DNA of 64,000 bases from assembly GCA_022059125.1 (NCBI GenBank), contig JAEUWY010000012.1, forward strand, positions 434,001-498,000, given 5' to 3'. Each line of letters begins with the position of its first letter. Positions within the stretch are counted from its first letter, which is position 1. Made by a program: the position numbers and the translations under genes. The notes beneath the pieces were generated by a model. The model had not been told where the DNA came from, did no database searches, and saw only the letters and a list, made by a program, of their open reading frames with translations. Source of the DNA: Corynespora cassiicola. Lineage: Eukaryota > Ascomycota > Dothideomycetes > Pleosporales > Corynesporascaceae. Below are positions 32,257-41,938 of this stretch, in pieces.

Positions 32257-34364
32257 GACCCAGCGCGCGCCCGCGAAATTTCCAAGTTGTTGTTTGTGTT
32301 CGAGGGGGGGCTGGGGAAACGGCAGGAGCCTCAGGCCGTGTGTGAGGGAGGGAGGTGAGGCAGGGAGGCAAAGAATGTGAGATTGTGCGTCACTTGGTCG
32401 GGCGGCAGATGGTGATTGCGAAACACACGGGTTTCAGACGGATTGCTGGCAATTCCCTGCATCCATGGGGCCGCGCTTAGTCTAATAACGGCTGGCGCCC
32501 GCTGTTAGCTCAGCCCTATGTCAGCACGTGATCGACGCTTCACCGGCTACCCGAACCTTGTGGAAAGTTTGCGGGCGCACGTTCCGGCCGATTTGCACGC
32601 AGCTATTGGAAAAGAGGCAACCGTGCTGTCGCTTTCGGTTCCAACTGCCGAGCTGGCGTAGGGACAGTCGGCGCCCGTTGAGTTGCTAGGCCGACAATGG
32701 CCGGTTCGAGGGCAACGGACCCCGGGTGACCGCAACGCGATGCGCGCTCATTAAACAAAAGCATAAACATTGAGTAAAATTATCTATGCAGTTGCTAGAG
32801 TTACATCTTTATTAAAGCGTTTAGTTTTCAAGAGTAGAATAGACGTACCTGTTGCATTCTCGGCTTAGCTAACATACTTATTCCACGTGACTGTATCACC
32901 AGCTTTCCGAGTCTCTGCAGGCCACTCCTCAAGGCTAAGGATGGCGAGGAAGTTTTAAACCATGCGTAAAGAGTACGTGAAGGTGACAGGGCTTTTTCCA
33001 GCACCAGATAAAGGGGCCATTCCGTTCTTAATGTCAATCACCATAAGGCGCGACCGAAGGTGACACTTGATTCGGCCTATAGCGAAATAGTCCATCGAAA
33101 CACTATTGAAAACGAGGATCCATTGCAGGTCTGACATTTTGACATTTTCAACTCGTCTACACCGTCAAAATATTCTTTAAACACGAGGTAATTAGTAAGT
33201 TGGTAACCTCTGCTCACTCTTCCGGGCAGGCTGCAGCGAAGACGCTGGGCACGAAATGATTTGTCTCTAAATATGCAGCAGAAGCCTTAATCAAACTCTT
33301 TTATGTCGTTAGCAGATAACAAGCCATCTGACAAAACAGTAAATATCACCTCCCGAGTAAGGATGACAGCTCGGTGCTGCGGATAATCTTTGATGACTCC
33401 CAGAATTGTTCGACAGATGTCACTAGTATCTCCAGCATTCGCGACAGTGGGCATGCTTCTTTATAATGCTGATAAATGAGATTGATATCGTTTCTATGCG
33501 TGGACCTCGGCGTATTGCGTTGGCGGGTCTAACATTAGGTGGAACGGAGCTCTGTTATACAGCGCCAGGTTACATCTGAAACAGGCGAAGCTTCCCAGGA
33601 TGGAATCCGCGCACACCAACGCCAAGCTCCATTGGACTAATTGCTATCCGCCCTCATTGCCATCGGATCGCCGACCACAGTTTTGGGGCTGTGTGAGCTA
33701 GAGGATAATGGTACGCGTGAGATTTTACCGAAACAGCACCGAACAGCCCTCCATTTTCAGCTCCGTTGTCGCACTTTTGAGTGCTTAAATAAGTGGTCTT
33801 ATATCATGAAAAGTTAGCGTATTGTTCTTAGTTGCACCCTAGCTTAGCTATCTAGATAGGAGCTGCACAGAAAGCTTAGTGATGCAGATCATCCTGGCGT
33901 GCGACAGTTTTTAGCAGCTTGGATGTTTTCCGAAGGACAAATGGAAAACGCAAGGCGGCACTAACAACAACATCTACACAATGCGCTGAGCCTTCAGATA
34001 TACTAGGCTCGGATACGAAGGTTGGACCTTCTTGCTATGATTCAGCAGCGCAGATGGGAGGGTTGGATTCTGAAGTCTGGCGTGGAGTTGGTCTGTTCCC
34101 GCTCAGAAGGACGTAGTCCTGCAGTTGTCCTGTTGGCAACGGAAGCTAACTATTTTGAAGCCTTGGACTCTACTGAGCATAACATTGGAATGTTTGATGC
34201 TGAAAACTACAGTGAGAATCACCCGAATGAACACCACAAAAGGTACGTGAATAGAGTCCGGCACCGTCACCACAACGGTATTGTTTGTCGAGTGGACACA
34301 TAGTCACCCACTTCGCTTACCAAAAGCCACAAAGATACCCCCACGAACGGGATGGTAAGCTGTT
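32257..34364. other. gene-poor, partly AT-rich stretch
   Basis: Promoter of the Sec2-like gene at the left. From about 32750 to 33900 the sequence is AT-rich with only short broken frames. Two overlapping frames at 33919..34303 (about 65 and 93 codons) lie upstream of the broken Zn(II)2Cys6 gene; I cannot assign them. Confidence 0.45.
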
Positions 34365-34790
34365 TTGACCCTGTGTCGGAGAGCCCCCCCCCTAAACAAC
34401 AATAAAAAAGCTGACGCTGACGGCTTCTTAAATAGCTTAACATGTTGTCGACAAAAACTGAAGTGTGATGAAAAGAAACCAATCTACCTCCAATGTCTCA
34501 AGGCTTCGCGAGAGTGTATGCCATCAACTCAACGCTTCATCGAACGGCGATAATTCGGCGCATGGTGATGTTCTCGAGCGCTTTTATGCCTACAAAAGCA
34601 CTTCCTATGACAAAGCCGTATGGCTTAACGTCTCCGAGCGGGGTAAGTTCCGAAACATCTCACAAATTGCCCTACCTCTTCCTTTTCTGAATATGCATTG
34701 CAGTTGGATTTGTCAATACGAACTATCCATCGGCGGCATCTTTCGACTGGGGTCCGAGGCTTACCTACCTAAGTAGGTACACTCTTCTCT
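34365..34790 (+). pseudogene. broken Zn(II)2Cys6 transcription factor, 5' part
   Basis: The reading CCRQKLKCDEKKP and QCLKASREC resembles a zinc cluster that has lost residues: one residue of the first CxxC spacing and the fourth cysteine (Tyr in place). In the next frame LERFYAYKSTSYDKAVWLN and, after a likely intron, GFVNTNYPSAASFDWG match the segment that follows the cluster in such proteins. A frameshift separates the two and stops follow. Nothing of the middle domain remains. A 7-bp inverted repeat TACCTAC/GTAGGTA lies at the end (34762..34779). Confidence 0.55.
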
Positions 34791-35374
34791 ACCAACACAC
34801 AGAATTAGCATGAGGTTTTGCATCCGCGGCTACAGAGTACCTACAATATAAGCTGAAAAAGCGCGCCTAGTCAGCTAAGTTGAAACAAGTAATTTAGATA
34901 TAAAATAATAGAACCGTTTCATTATGGTCGCTCTAACTGGTGCAGACATAGAGAAAAGATGTTTCCATCCTCTAAAGAAAGCCAGCGAATTTTGGAGCAA
35001 AGGAAAGCACAACACTACGGATGAGCGTATGCCGGTGAGAAAAACTGCAAGTTGGGGAGTGCATCGCGCGCACAAACACGAAATGAGTTCTTGTTCGACT
35101 ATTCAGGTGGGTTCTACATTCCAGGAAGAGGCCTTTCAACATCTATCCAAAGCATAGATGCCGTTTTGAGTGTTTGATCTGTGGTGTTCTATGTCAACCC
35201 AGGCTACATAACATCGAAAGCACTGAGGTAGCAACTTCCTCCTACGACTATGTTGGCTCAAAAAGAGAAAACTTTTTTTAAAGGATCAGGTAGCCAAGCA
35301 AAGATTAGGATGGGATTTCTTTAGTATCGACGGCATCTAAGCATCCCATTAATGGACTTTCAAAGCCCAAAGAT
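34791..35374. other. intergenic stretch between relics
   Basis: No coding sequence supported; an open frame of 77 codons at 34924..35157 has no features. Confidence 0.4.
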
Positions 35375-36080
35375 TTATTTCCTCTCCCTCCAATACTCCT
35401 GCATCATCTCCTTCATTGTTAGTGGCTTGATTTCCGGGAACATCTTATTCAAGCTGCCTTTCCTCAACACCCTTGCCTGACCCCTCGCCATCCACAATTC
35501 AAAGATAGCCAAGAACCACTGCAGGCGATCCTTTGGAAATTTTGGGTAAGAAGCCTGATGGCCCGGCAGCTCCGTGATCTGCGATGCCTCGAGCTTCTCT
35601 ACAGGGTCGTAGCTGACGTCAAATTTGGCAGCCCTTGTGTGTTTTCGTGCGATATACGACCCCAGTCCGCGTGCTATTTGCCTAGCTCTGCTTAAATATC
35701 ATACATTTACTTCTAGAATATAAAAATTACTATTCTGCGCCCTTTAAATAAACTTTATTTTATAAAAAATCTAAGAAAAAAACCTAGTTATCTAAAACAA
35801 TCAACTTAGCTTTTATTCTTCCTTTCTACACTTATGTTTTGGAGAGATTATGGCGGGAAACAACTTTTTGAAAAAAGACTCCTGATGCGTTGTAGAGCTC
35901 CAGAAGTATATAATGGCGAGTCGAGGCGCTGTCTGATGCTAGAATCGACCTACGCTGTGGGTAGGGGTTGCACATTGCTAGCACCTCATACTGGATGAAG
36001 TGATTAAACATCCCCTGGCTGAACGCTCCCAGGTGAATCCCATACGCCGTATAACTTTCAAAACCAAAGACTGGCAATCT
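35375..36080 (-). pseudogene. broken NmrA-like / isoflavone-reductase-like gene
   Basis: On the minus strand, 35375..35690 reads cleanly to a stop and gives the end of an NmrA-like reductase: YDPVEKLE, FLAIFELWMARGQARVL, LNKMFPEIKPLTMKE and QEYWRERK. Farther upstream, 36077..35832 reads RLPVFGFESYTAYGIHLGAFSQGMF, plausible as the middle of the same protein. Between them (about 35695..35830) lies very AT-rich sequence with stops in every frame that replaces the connecting region. The N-terminal NAD(P)-binding part is not found. No working protein can be made from this copy. Family assignment rests on the C-terminal motif from memory. Confidence 0.5.
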
Positions 36081-36224
36081 AAACCATTTTTATCGCCGTG
36101 CAACAGAGTATGGAGCGGTCACTGACCCCAGCCTCTTTTATGATCACCTGTACGCTCATTAGCAGCTGATCTGTTTACACATACAATTTTTTTTGGCTTT
36201 CAAGTGACATTAAATTGCTATCTA

Positions 36225-36645
36225 GGATTCGTGGAGTGGATTGATCTTCTCTTTTGTGTGTTTTGTAACGGTGTTCCTGTTAAAACCAGCCTCCTTGAGG
36301 TACCGGTAGATGGTGGCAATTGAACACTCTAGGGAGAACTCGTCCCTTAGAAACTCCCTCATTTAGTCGCTTTATGTCCGTGGCTTATGCTCACGGTAAT
36401 CAAGGGCCTTCCTTGTCAGCTACGTCAGAATCAAGGGGTCCGGAAGCTCCATCACCTGTTTCTGGTACGTCAGGGCATGCTGAGTGCGTCCATGGACAAG
36501 CGCACGCGGCAAGTAAGGCTGCCCATAGATCTGCATTTTTTATGCAGAGTTTTTAGACCATCATACGACTCATATGTAGCCCCTTGGCGATGTTGCCAAC
36601 CTTGGTGCCCCGGGCGAGGGCCATATCGACGTCCTGGATGACAGC
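36225..36645 (-). mobile_element. remnant of a Tc1/mariner-like transposase
   Basis: On the minus strand, 36640..36560 reads MALARGTKVGNIAKGLHMS, like the first helix-turn-helix of a transposase. 36362..36225 reads MREFLRDEFSLECSIATIY, then RYLKEAGFNRNTV and KHTKEK, like the second helix-turn-helix with its linker. Between and around them are in-frame stops and frame changes. No DDE/DDD catalytic part and no terminal inverted repeats were found. It is dead. Confidence 0.5.
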
Positions 36646-38569
36646 CCATGAATGATCACCACATGCATGCGGAAGGGCAAACAAGCGACGGAGATGATAG
36701 TTTCATGAGAATAACGAGAATTAGGAGATTAACCTGTACAAAATCTTGTTGAAAAGCTTCCCTCAGTGAGGGGTTGACGTAGGGGCGTTAACTGTCATCC
36801 AAGGTCAGACCTCCTTCTATTTCCGACACCTCCGAGGATGCCGTATGGGGGGAGGTTATAGGAAGGTGCAATCAGCCTGACACTCGCCCGGAACTGATAT
36901 GGCGGCACAAGTCATGGGATCTAGCAAATTGGTAAGTGACTGGGGGCTTTTGTGGTGGTTTCAGATGGATCCTGGGCGATTGCTACGAATTGGTTTGCCC
37001 TTCGTGTTTTTTGGCGGGCGCAGAGTGGTGAAGGTCGGGTGTTATTGACTTCAGAGCTACTGCTAAAATGTCTACAGGAGACAGGTACAACCTCGAAGGA
37101 GCAGCTCGATGAAAGCTATTGGCTTTATGATTACCTGCATAGAATCGCACAAGATATCGACATGTTTCGCTGCTACGGCGGCATTGTGACCCATTGGATT
37201 CATGATACACAGCATAGCGCAACCCTCGGAAACTGAACCGAGCATGGACGGAGAGTGCTGACCCTTCTTGTACGGGCTTTTCGCCTAGTCCGAGACGGGC
37301 GATTTTCCGGCGTGCGAACGGTGGCAAATCTAGAGCCAACCAACCCCATCCTCACCCGTTCCTGCAAAACGGTTGCACTTGGGAAGTGAAGAAGAGAACG
37401 CGGGACAGTAACAAATTCAATTATGCTATAGATGCTACAAGACTGTGCGCGAATGTTTTGCGGGTACCTAAACAGTTAAAGACAGACTGAATTTACCACA
37501 CTAGATCTGTAGAGGCCTAAGTGTGCTCTATACTAATATTATGCTGGATCAATAATTCATTTGGGAAAATTCAGGTTATTCTAAGAATAGGGTAACCAGA
37601 AGAAACAATCAATCCAAATATGCTATTGGGATACTGTCCTTCCATGTTATCGTCGATCGATGGCCGTCGTCCCCAAGCCATAGTGTGTAGTATCTAGGTT
37701 ACGCTACTGCATTAACAATCTCACTGGTTAGAACACCGACCGCATTCCGGATACCGCATATGGATCAGCTACCAGTAGTAATTTCATCAGTTCGCTGACT
37801 TTCTAATTCTCGCTAGGGAGTGGTCCTCGTTGGGCCATTCTCATGGGGCCGTCTCGTCATGCTACGTGGCCGTGATCTTTCAGAATTACACATGGTCCCA
37901 ACGTCCATGTCAGGCAATGGTACTAGCTCTATTTATCTTTCCACAAAACTAAAAATCACGCAGGGGGGTTCCGGCTCAGCCAATCGTATCTTCAAGGGAG
38001 ATCCAGTACGGCCGATTTCTATTCCAAAAGTATCATGACTGTATATGTTAGGCACAGAATATATGACTAGATATCAAAGGATAAAGATATTGGTTTCATC
38101 AAAGAAGTTGATACATGTATCAAATACAGCCTACCTGATCCCAATGGGGAAGTATACCTCACTGTCGCTGGTCTGTTGGGAAGAAAATTGCTCGTAGCAA
38201 CATTGGCTCTTGAAAATATCTGGTAAGGGCATCTAGCCTGGCTCCACCAGAATACTGTGGTATCATTGGTTCCAAGTTCACGCGTCACGAACACACAGTG
38301 GGAAAAATAAAATTGTGCAGCTATTCTGAGGCTGCAGGACGATACGTATTAACACTTTTGATAGTAGGCTTTCAAGTCTGATAGACTCGATTCTATTCCA
38401 TTCTAAATAATGTTTTTTTGAGCATAAGAAATGAAGATACCGAGTTTTAAGAGTTTTGGTGGTTGATATACAGTCATATAAATCCCTCACAACCAAGAAA
38501 TCACTGTTGCAGGGACTCAACACAGTTTTCTTCGCTGTTAGAGCTAGTTTTAAGGTTACCATCGAATAG
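36646..38569. other. gene-poor stretch with unassigned coding-like scraps
   Basis: Two plus-strand pieces look protein-like but match no family: 37817..38037 (GPFSWGRLVMLRGRD and more) and about 38068..38219 (EVYLTVAGLLGRKLLVATLALE), the second flanked by possible splice sites. A plus frame of 94 codons at 36952..37236 has no features. Otherwise AT-rich and empty. Confidence 0.35.
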
Positions 38570-38577
38570 TATATAAA
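38570..38577 (+). promoter_or_regulatory. TATA box of the orphan repeat-protein gene
   Basis: TATATAAA 193 bp before the ATG at 38770, followed by a C/A-rich, G-poor leader typical of strongly expressed fungal genes. Confidence 0.55.
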
Positions 38578-38769
38578 GACTGCATTAAACTCCCCTCTCA
38601 CCCTTTTTCTTGGAGTTTTAATATACCATCTCGATATATCAAGACATCTGCTCAGAGCCACCCATATCCATCAAGTCCATCACACTCTCGCTATCCAAAG
38701 CACATCTACACAGAAACCACCGCCACCACCAAAACAACAACAATTACTACTACTACTGTCACTATCACT

Positions 38770-39834
38770 ATGGCCCCTCGTGCAAAATCCCCCGAAGGCA
38801 TCCCCGTTCCCCCGATCAGCCTCTCGGCTGAGGAGCGCACCATCTTCGAGGCCTACAAGGCCTGCGCCCGCAACAGTCACATCAACAGTGGCCACCAGCA
38901 CCTGGACAAATGGTGCCGCTACCGAGAGCAGCTCCTTGAGCGGGGTATCAAAGTCGTCTGCCTCTCGATGACGCCGGCCGAGCAGGCGTGCCACGCTTGG
39001 GAAGTCGAGACGCGGTGGCTCGAACGCCAGGCGCTGAAAGAGGCGCAGGAACGGGCACCGAAGAGGCAGAAGATGGAGGAGGGGGAGGTTCTGCCATACT
39101 ACCTCCCCGATGAGTTCCAGAGCCCCTGGGCCCCCCAACCTCCCGCCCCCGGCCCGTCGAACTGGGCATCGATGCCGCAGTATGGCACCCCAACAACCCC
39201 AACACAGGCACAAACGTTTGAGCCCTTCAACCAGGTGTCCTCGGTGCAGTTCCAATATCCGGATCCAGTCCCGGACCTCACCCTGGCGCCGTCTCCGTAC
39301 GCCATCAACAACAAAGGAAAGGCCCCTATGAGGTCTCCACAGGACTTCCTCGCCGCGGAATCGGCACCAGAACAAGGTTTTGTGGAGCTTTCAAACTACC
39401 ACAGCACCACCGCGCTGTCGAGCTACGAGATGCCGGCACCGCAGCCAGCACAGGGCTTTTTGGAGCCCTCAAGCCACGTCCCCGCCTCGGCGCTGGCAGC
39501 TACGCAGAGTGTTGCGAGGGCTTCGCAACATCCTTTCTCCCTCGAGAGGGCATTTCAGCAATACAAGCTCGCGAAGGCTTCTCAGGGCCGGCCTACTGTG
39601 GTGCCACCGCTTCTGCAGAGCGCTTTGAAGGCCTTGGAGAAGCAGCCTGCCGCAGAGCTGGCGCCTGCACAGGGGGTTGTGAAGCCCTCAGAACAGCAGC
39701 TGGCTGCTGTACCAGTGCCAGCAAAGGGTGTTGTGGAGCCTTCGAAGAAGCAGCCTGCTGCGGAGTCTGGTGCTTTGGAGAAGAGGGAGGCGGTGGTTTG
39801 GGATGAGTGGCTTGATCTTGATTTGTTGAAGTAA
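38770..39834 (+). CDS. orphan protein with degenerate P/A/Q-rich repeats, 354 aa
   Basis: No family recognised. Single exon, ATG at 38770 in good context (ACTATGGCC), stop at 39834. The N-terminal 80 residues are compact and charged (EERTIFEAYKACARN, KWCRYREQLLERGIK, ACHAWEVETRWLERQ), the only part likely to fold. KRQKMEEGE near residue 97 could be a nuclear signal. The rest is low-complexity, with a repeated unit of the form A-x-Q-G-F/V-V/L-E/K-P/L-S seen at least four times (QGFVELS, QGFLEPS, QGVVKPS, KGVVEPS). It ends acidic (WDEWLDLDLL), resembling an activation segment. No signal peptide or membrane helix. It stands alone between gene-poor flanks. GC-rich codon use contrasts with the AT-rich surroundings. 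Confidence 0.75.
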   Translation: MAPRAKSPEGIPVPPISLSAEERTIFEAYKACARNSHINSGHQHLDKWCRYREQLLERGIKVVCLSMTPAEQACHAWEVETRWLERQALKEAQERAPKRQKMEEGEVLPYYLPDEFQSPWAPQPPAPGPSNWASMPQYGTPTTPTQAQTFEPFNQVSSVQFQYPDPVPDLTLAPSPYAINNKGKAPMRSPQDFLAAESAPEQGFVELSNYHSTTALSSYEMPAPQPAQGFLEPSSHVPASALAATQSVARASQHPFSLERAFQQYKLAKASQGRPTVVPPLLQSALKALEKQPAAELAPAQGVVKPSEQQLAAVPVPAKGVVEPSKKQPAAESGALEKREAVVWDEWLDLDLLK

Positions 39835-41161
39835 TTCGTGGTTCTTCTTTGTTGTTATAATTCTTCTATTATTGCATATTTTTAGTGGTGGAGGTTTTAG
39901 TTTTTACATAATCGTCAGCAGGGCTGACTGGTGTGTCATTGTACTATTGCGCTTCGCTTTTCTTGTATAGTTCTGTCGCTCAGCAAAAAAAAAAAAACAC
40001 CATGACGAACATCACCTCCAGAACTATTGTTGTATACTCAACTGTGTAAGATTAGAATCGGTACCATCTGTGCTTTTAGCCTTTAATCATCCACTAGGTG
40101 CAACCATGCAGACGTTAAAAGTGAAATATCAGTAACGCCTATAGTAGTCTTTTTCCTTGTGATTGTCAGCCTCTAGTCACCCGCTAAGTACCTAATCTGC
40201 TCAATCCATGTAGCAGCTACCTAGACGTTAACATTGAAGTGCCATCAACAAACATCGCAGCCCTTTTCTTTTGCAGTTGAAGATGAAATTAACTTCCAGG
40301 TCCGGCATGTACCGAGCCACAGTGTCAAACTATCCAACGACAGCGTCGAACATACATTCGACCCAAAGTCAAGGCATGAAGTCGAAGGGACGCGGGGTAG
40401 TGACTGGATTTTCGCTTATCGTTCTAGCATAGAAGGATTGCTGAACTTCTTAATTCAACATCGGTCGATGAGAGGGGTTGAAATAACGCCTCTTTTGCCA
40501 GGGGTTCTCGAGGAACAGAGGCTGGAAGATAAAAAGGGGGGGTAAAGGGTTCCCATAGAAGCCGGGAGATATCTCTGCAGATAGATGCAGCACTGTCAGA
40601 TTGTTGCACTTTATACTCTAGCGTTGCTTGACGAGAGAGGCTGAGATAACACCTTGCTTTTCCATATCTCTAGAGAATAGAAGGCAGAAGAGATTGAGGG
40701 GAGGTAATGAGATTCTATTGGAGCTCAGAGACACCGAATGACAATATCGAAATTCCACCCTACACTCCTGCCAGCATCTCAAGCAATAAAGTAGAGTACT
40801 CGGAGTACACAATCTTCATTCCTTATACCTTTCTCTTAATGGAGAAAGCACGCCACAATTCAGAGTACACACACATACTCCACTAGTTCAGAGATTCAAT
40901 AACTATAAAAGGATTGCAGTGTCCACAAAAGCTCAAGTAAAACAGACAGAGACAACATCCTCCCCATAACCTGTCAACACAACAGAGCTCATCTCCTACC
41001 AACAACCTATCGACACAAGAACGCACCTCTCCCATCTAACAACCCAAAACCGCTATACCACACACCGTAGCCTCTCACTTCCCTAGTCCACAAAAACTTC
41101 TGTCGCACATAGCTCTACCTACCTACTAATTGAGAAACGAAAACCCAAACCACACTGCTAT
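39835..41161. other. intergenic stretch
   Basis: 3' flank of the orphan gene, then AT-rich sequence. From about 40850 a TATAAAAG-like box and a C/A-rich, G-poor stretch look like a promoter and leader, but no credible coding region follows. Confidence 0.45.
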
Positions 41162-41800
41162 ATGTTTTTTTATAAAAAAAAAAAAAAACCAACTCCCCTA
41201 GGCCCACCCCAGCGTTTCTTAAAAGTAACCCACAAAAACGATAAAAAAATATGTATATATGCTATACTCACCAACCAACCTCCACCGACCCGCAGAACCC
41301 AACAGACCCACACGAAAGAACAAAAAACCTCCCTCAAACCACCGCCTAGAACCCACCCACCCGCTCGCCTCCAATCCCAACCAATCCCAACCACTCCCCT
41401 CCACCTCACACCTCACACCTCGCCCCAACCATCCATCCCCACATTTCCTCCCAAAAAAAAAAAAAAACTCCGCCAAAAAACTAGAAAAGGAATTTCTTCT
41501 GCTACTCAACCACCCCTTCCGCAACGACCATCCCAACACCTCGTCGTTGAGACCCCACAAGCCACGGTACTCCCTCCCACCTTTCCACCATTTCCGCAAA
41601 AAAAAAAAACCTCAAGCATCAGCCACGCCCAACTCACACACAATCACCACACAAAAAAAAAACTTCATCAATCACACATCATCAATTTACCCAAAAAAAA
41701 AACGACGGCTAATCAGCCACGTATCAATAGCATTAACCAATCTAGCAACAACAAATCCACTCTCTCATCTTTCCCTCGTCTGAGAGGGGGAGGGAAATAA
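41162..41800 (+). repeat. G-depleted low-complexity stretch with A tracts
   Basis: The plus strand here is almost free of G and built of A and C, with A runs at 41174..41188 (15), 41453..41467 (15), 41598..41609 (12), 41653..41662 (10) and 41693..41702 (10). A 212-codon frame from ATG 41162 spans it, but its K/P/T/H/Q composition simply follows the base composition; I do not call it a gene. It lies just 3' of the minus-strand VWA gene. Confidence 0.55.
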
Positions 41801-41938
41801 ACCAATGGAAAGAATAGAGGACCAAAGGCCGTGCACACATTACCTAACCCCTTTCCCATTTCCATTTCCCATTTTCCAGCCTGGTGACATTTGAGACGAG
41901 TTGATTTCGAGGGGTATCATAGACGGGCGAAGTCGAGC

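Noticed and set aside
31312..32358. 348-codon frame on the plus strand
   Set aside because: Antisense to the Sec2-like gene, which has the clear family motif.
41162..41800. 212-codon plus-strand frame starting at an ATG, after a TATAAAAG-like box
   Set aside because: Its K/P/T/H/Q content follows from an A/C-only strand with poly-A tracts; no domain or ordered segment.
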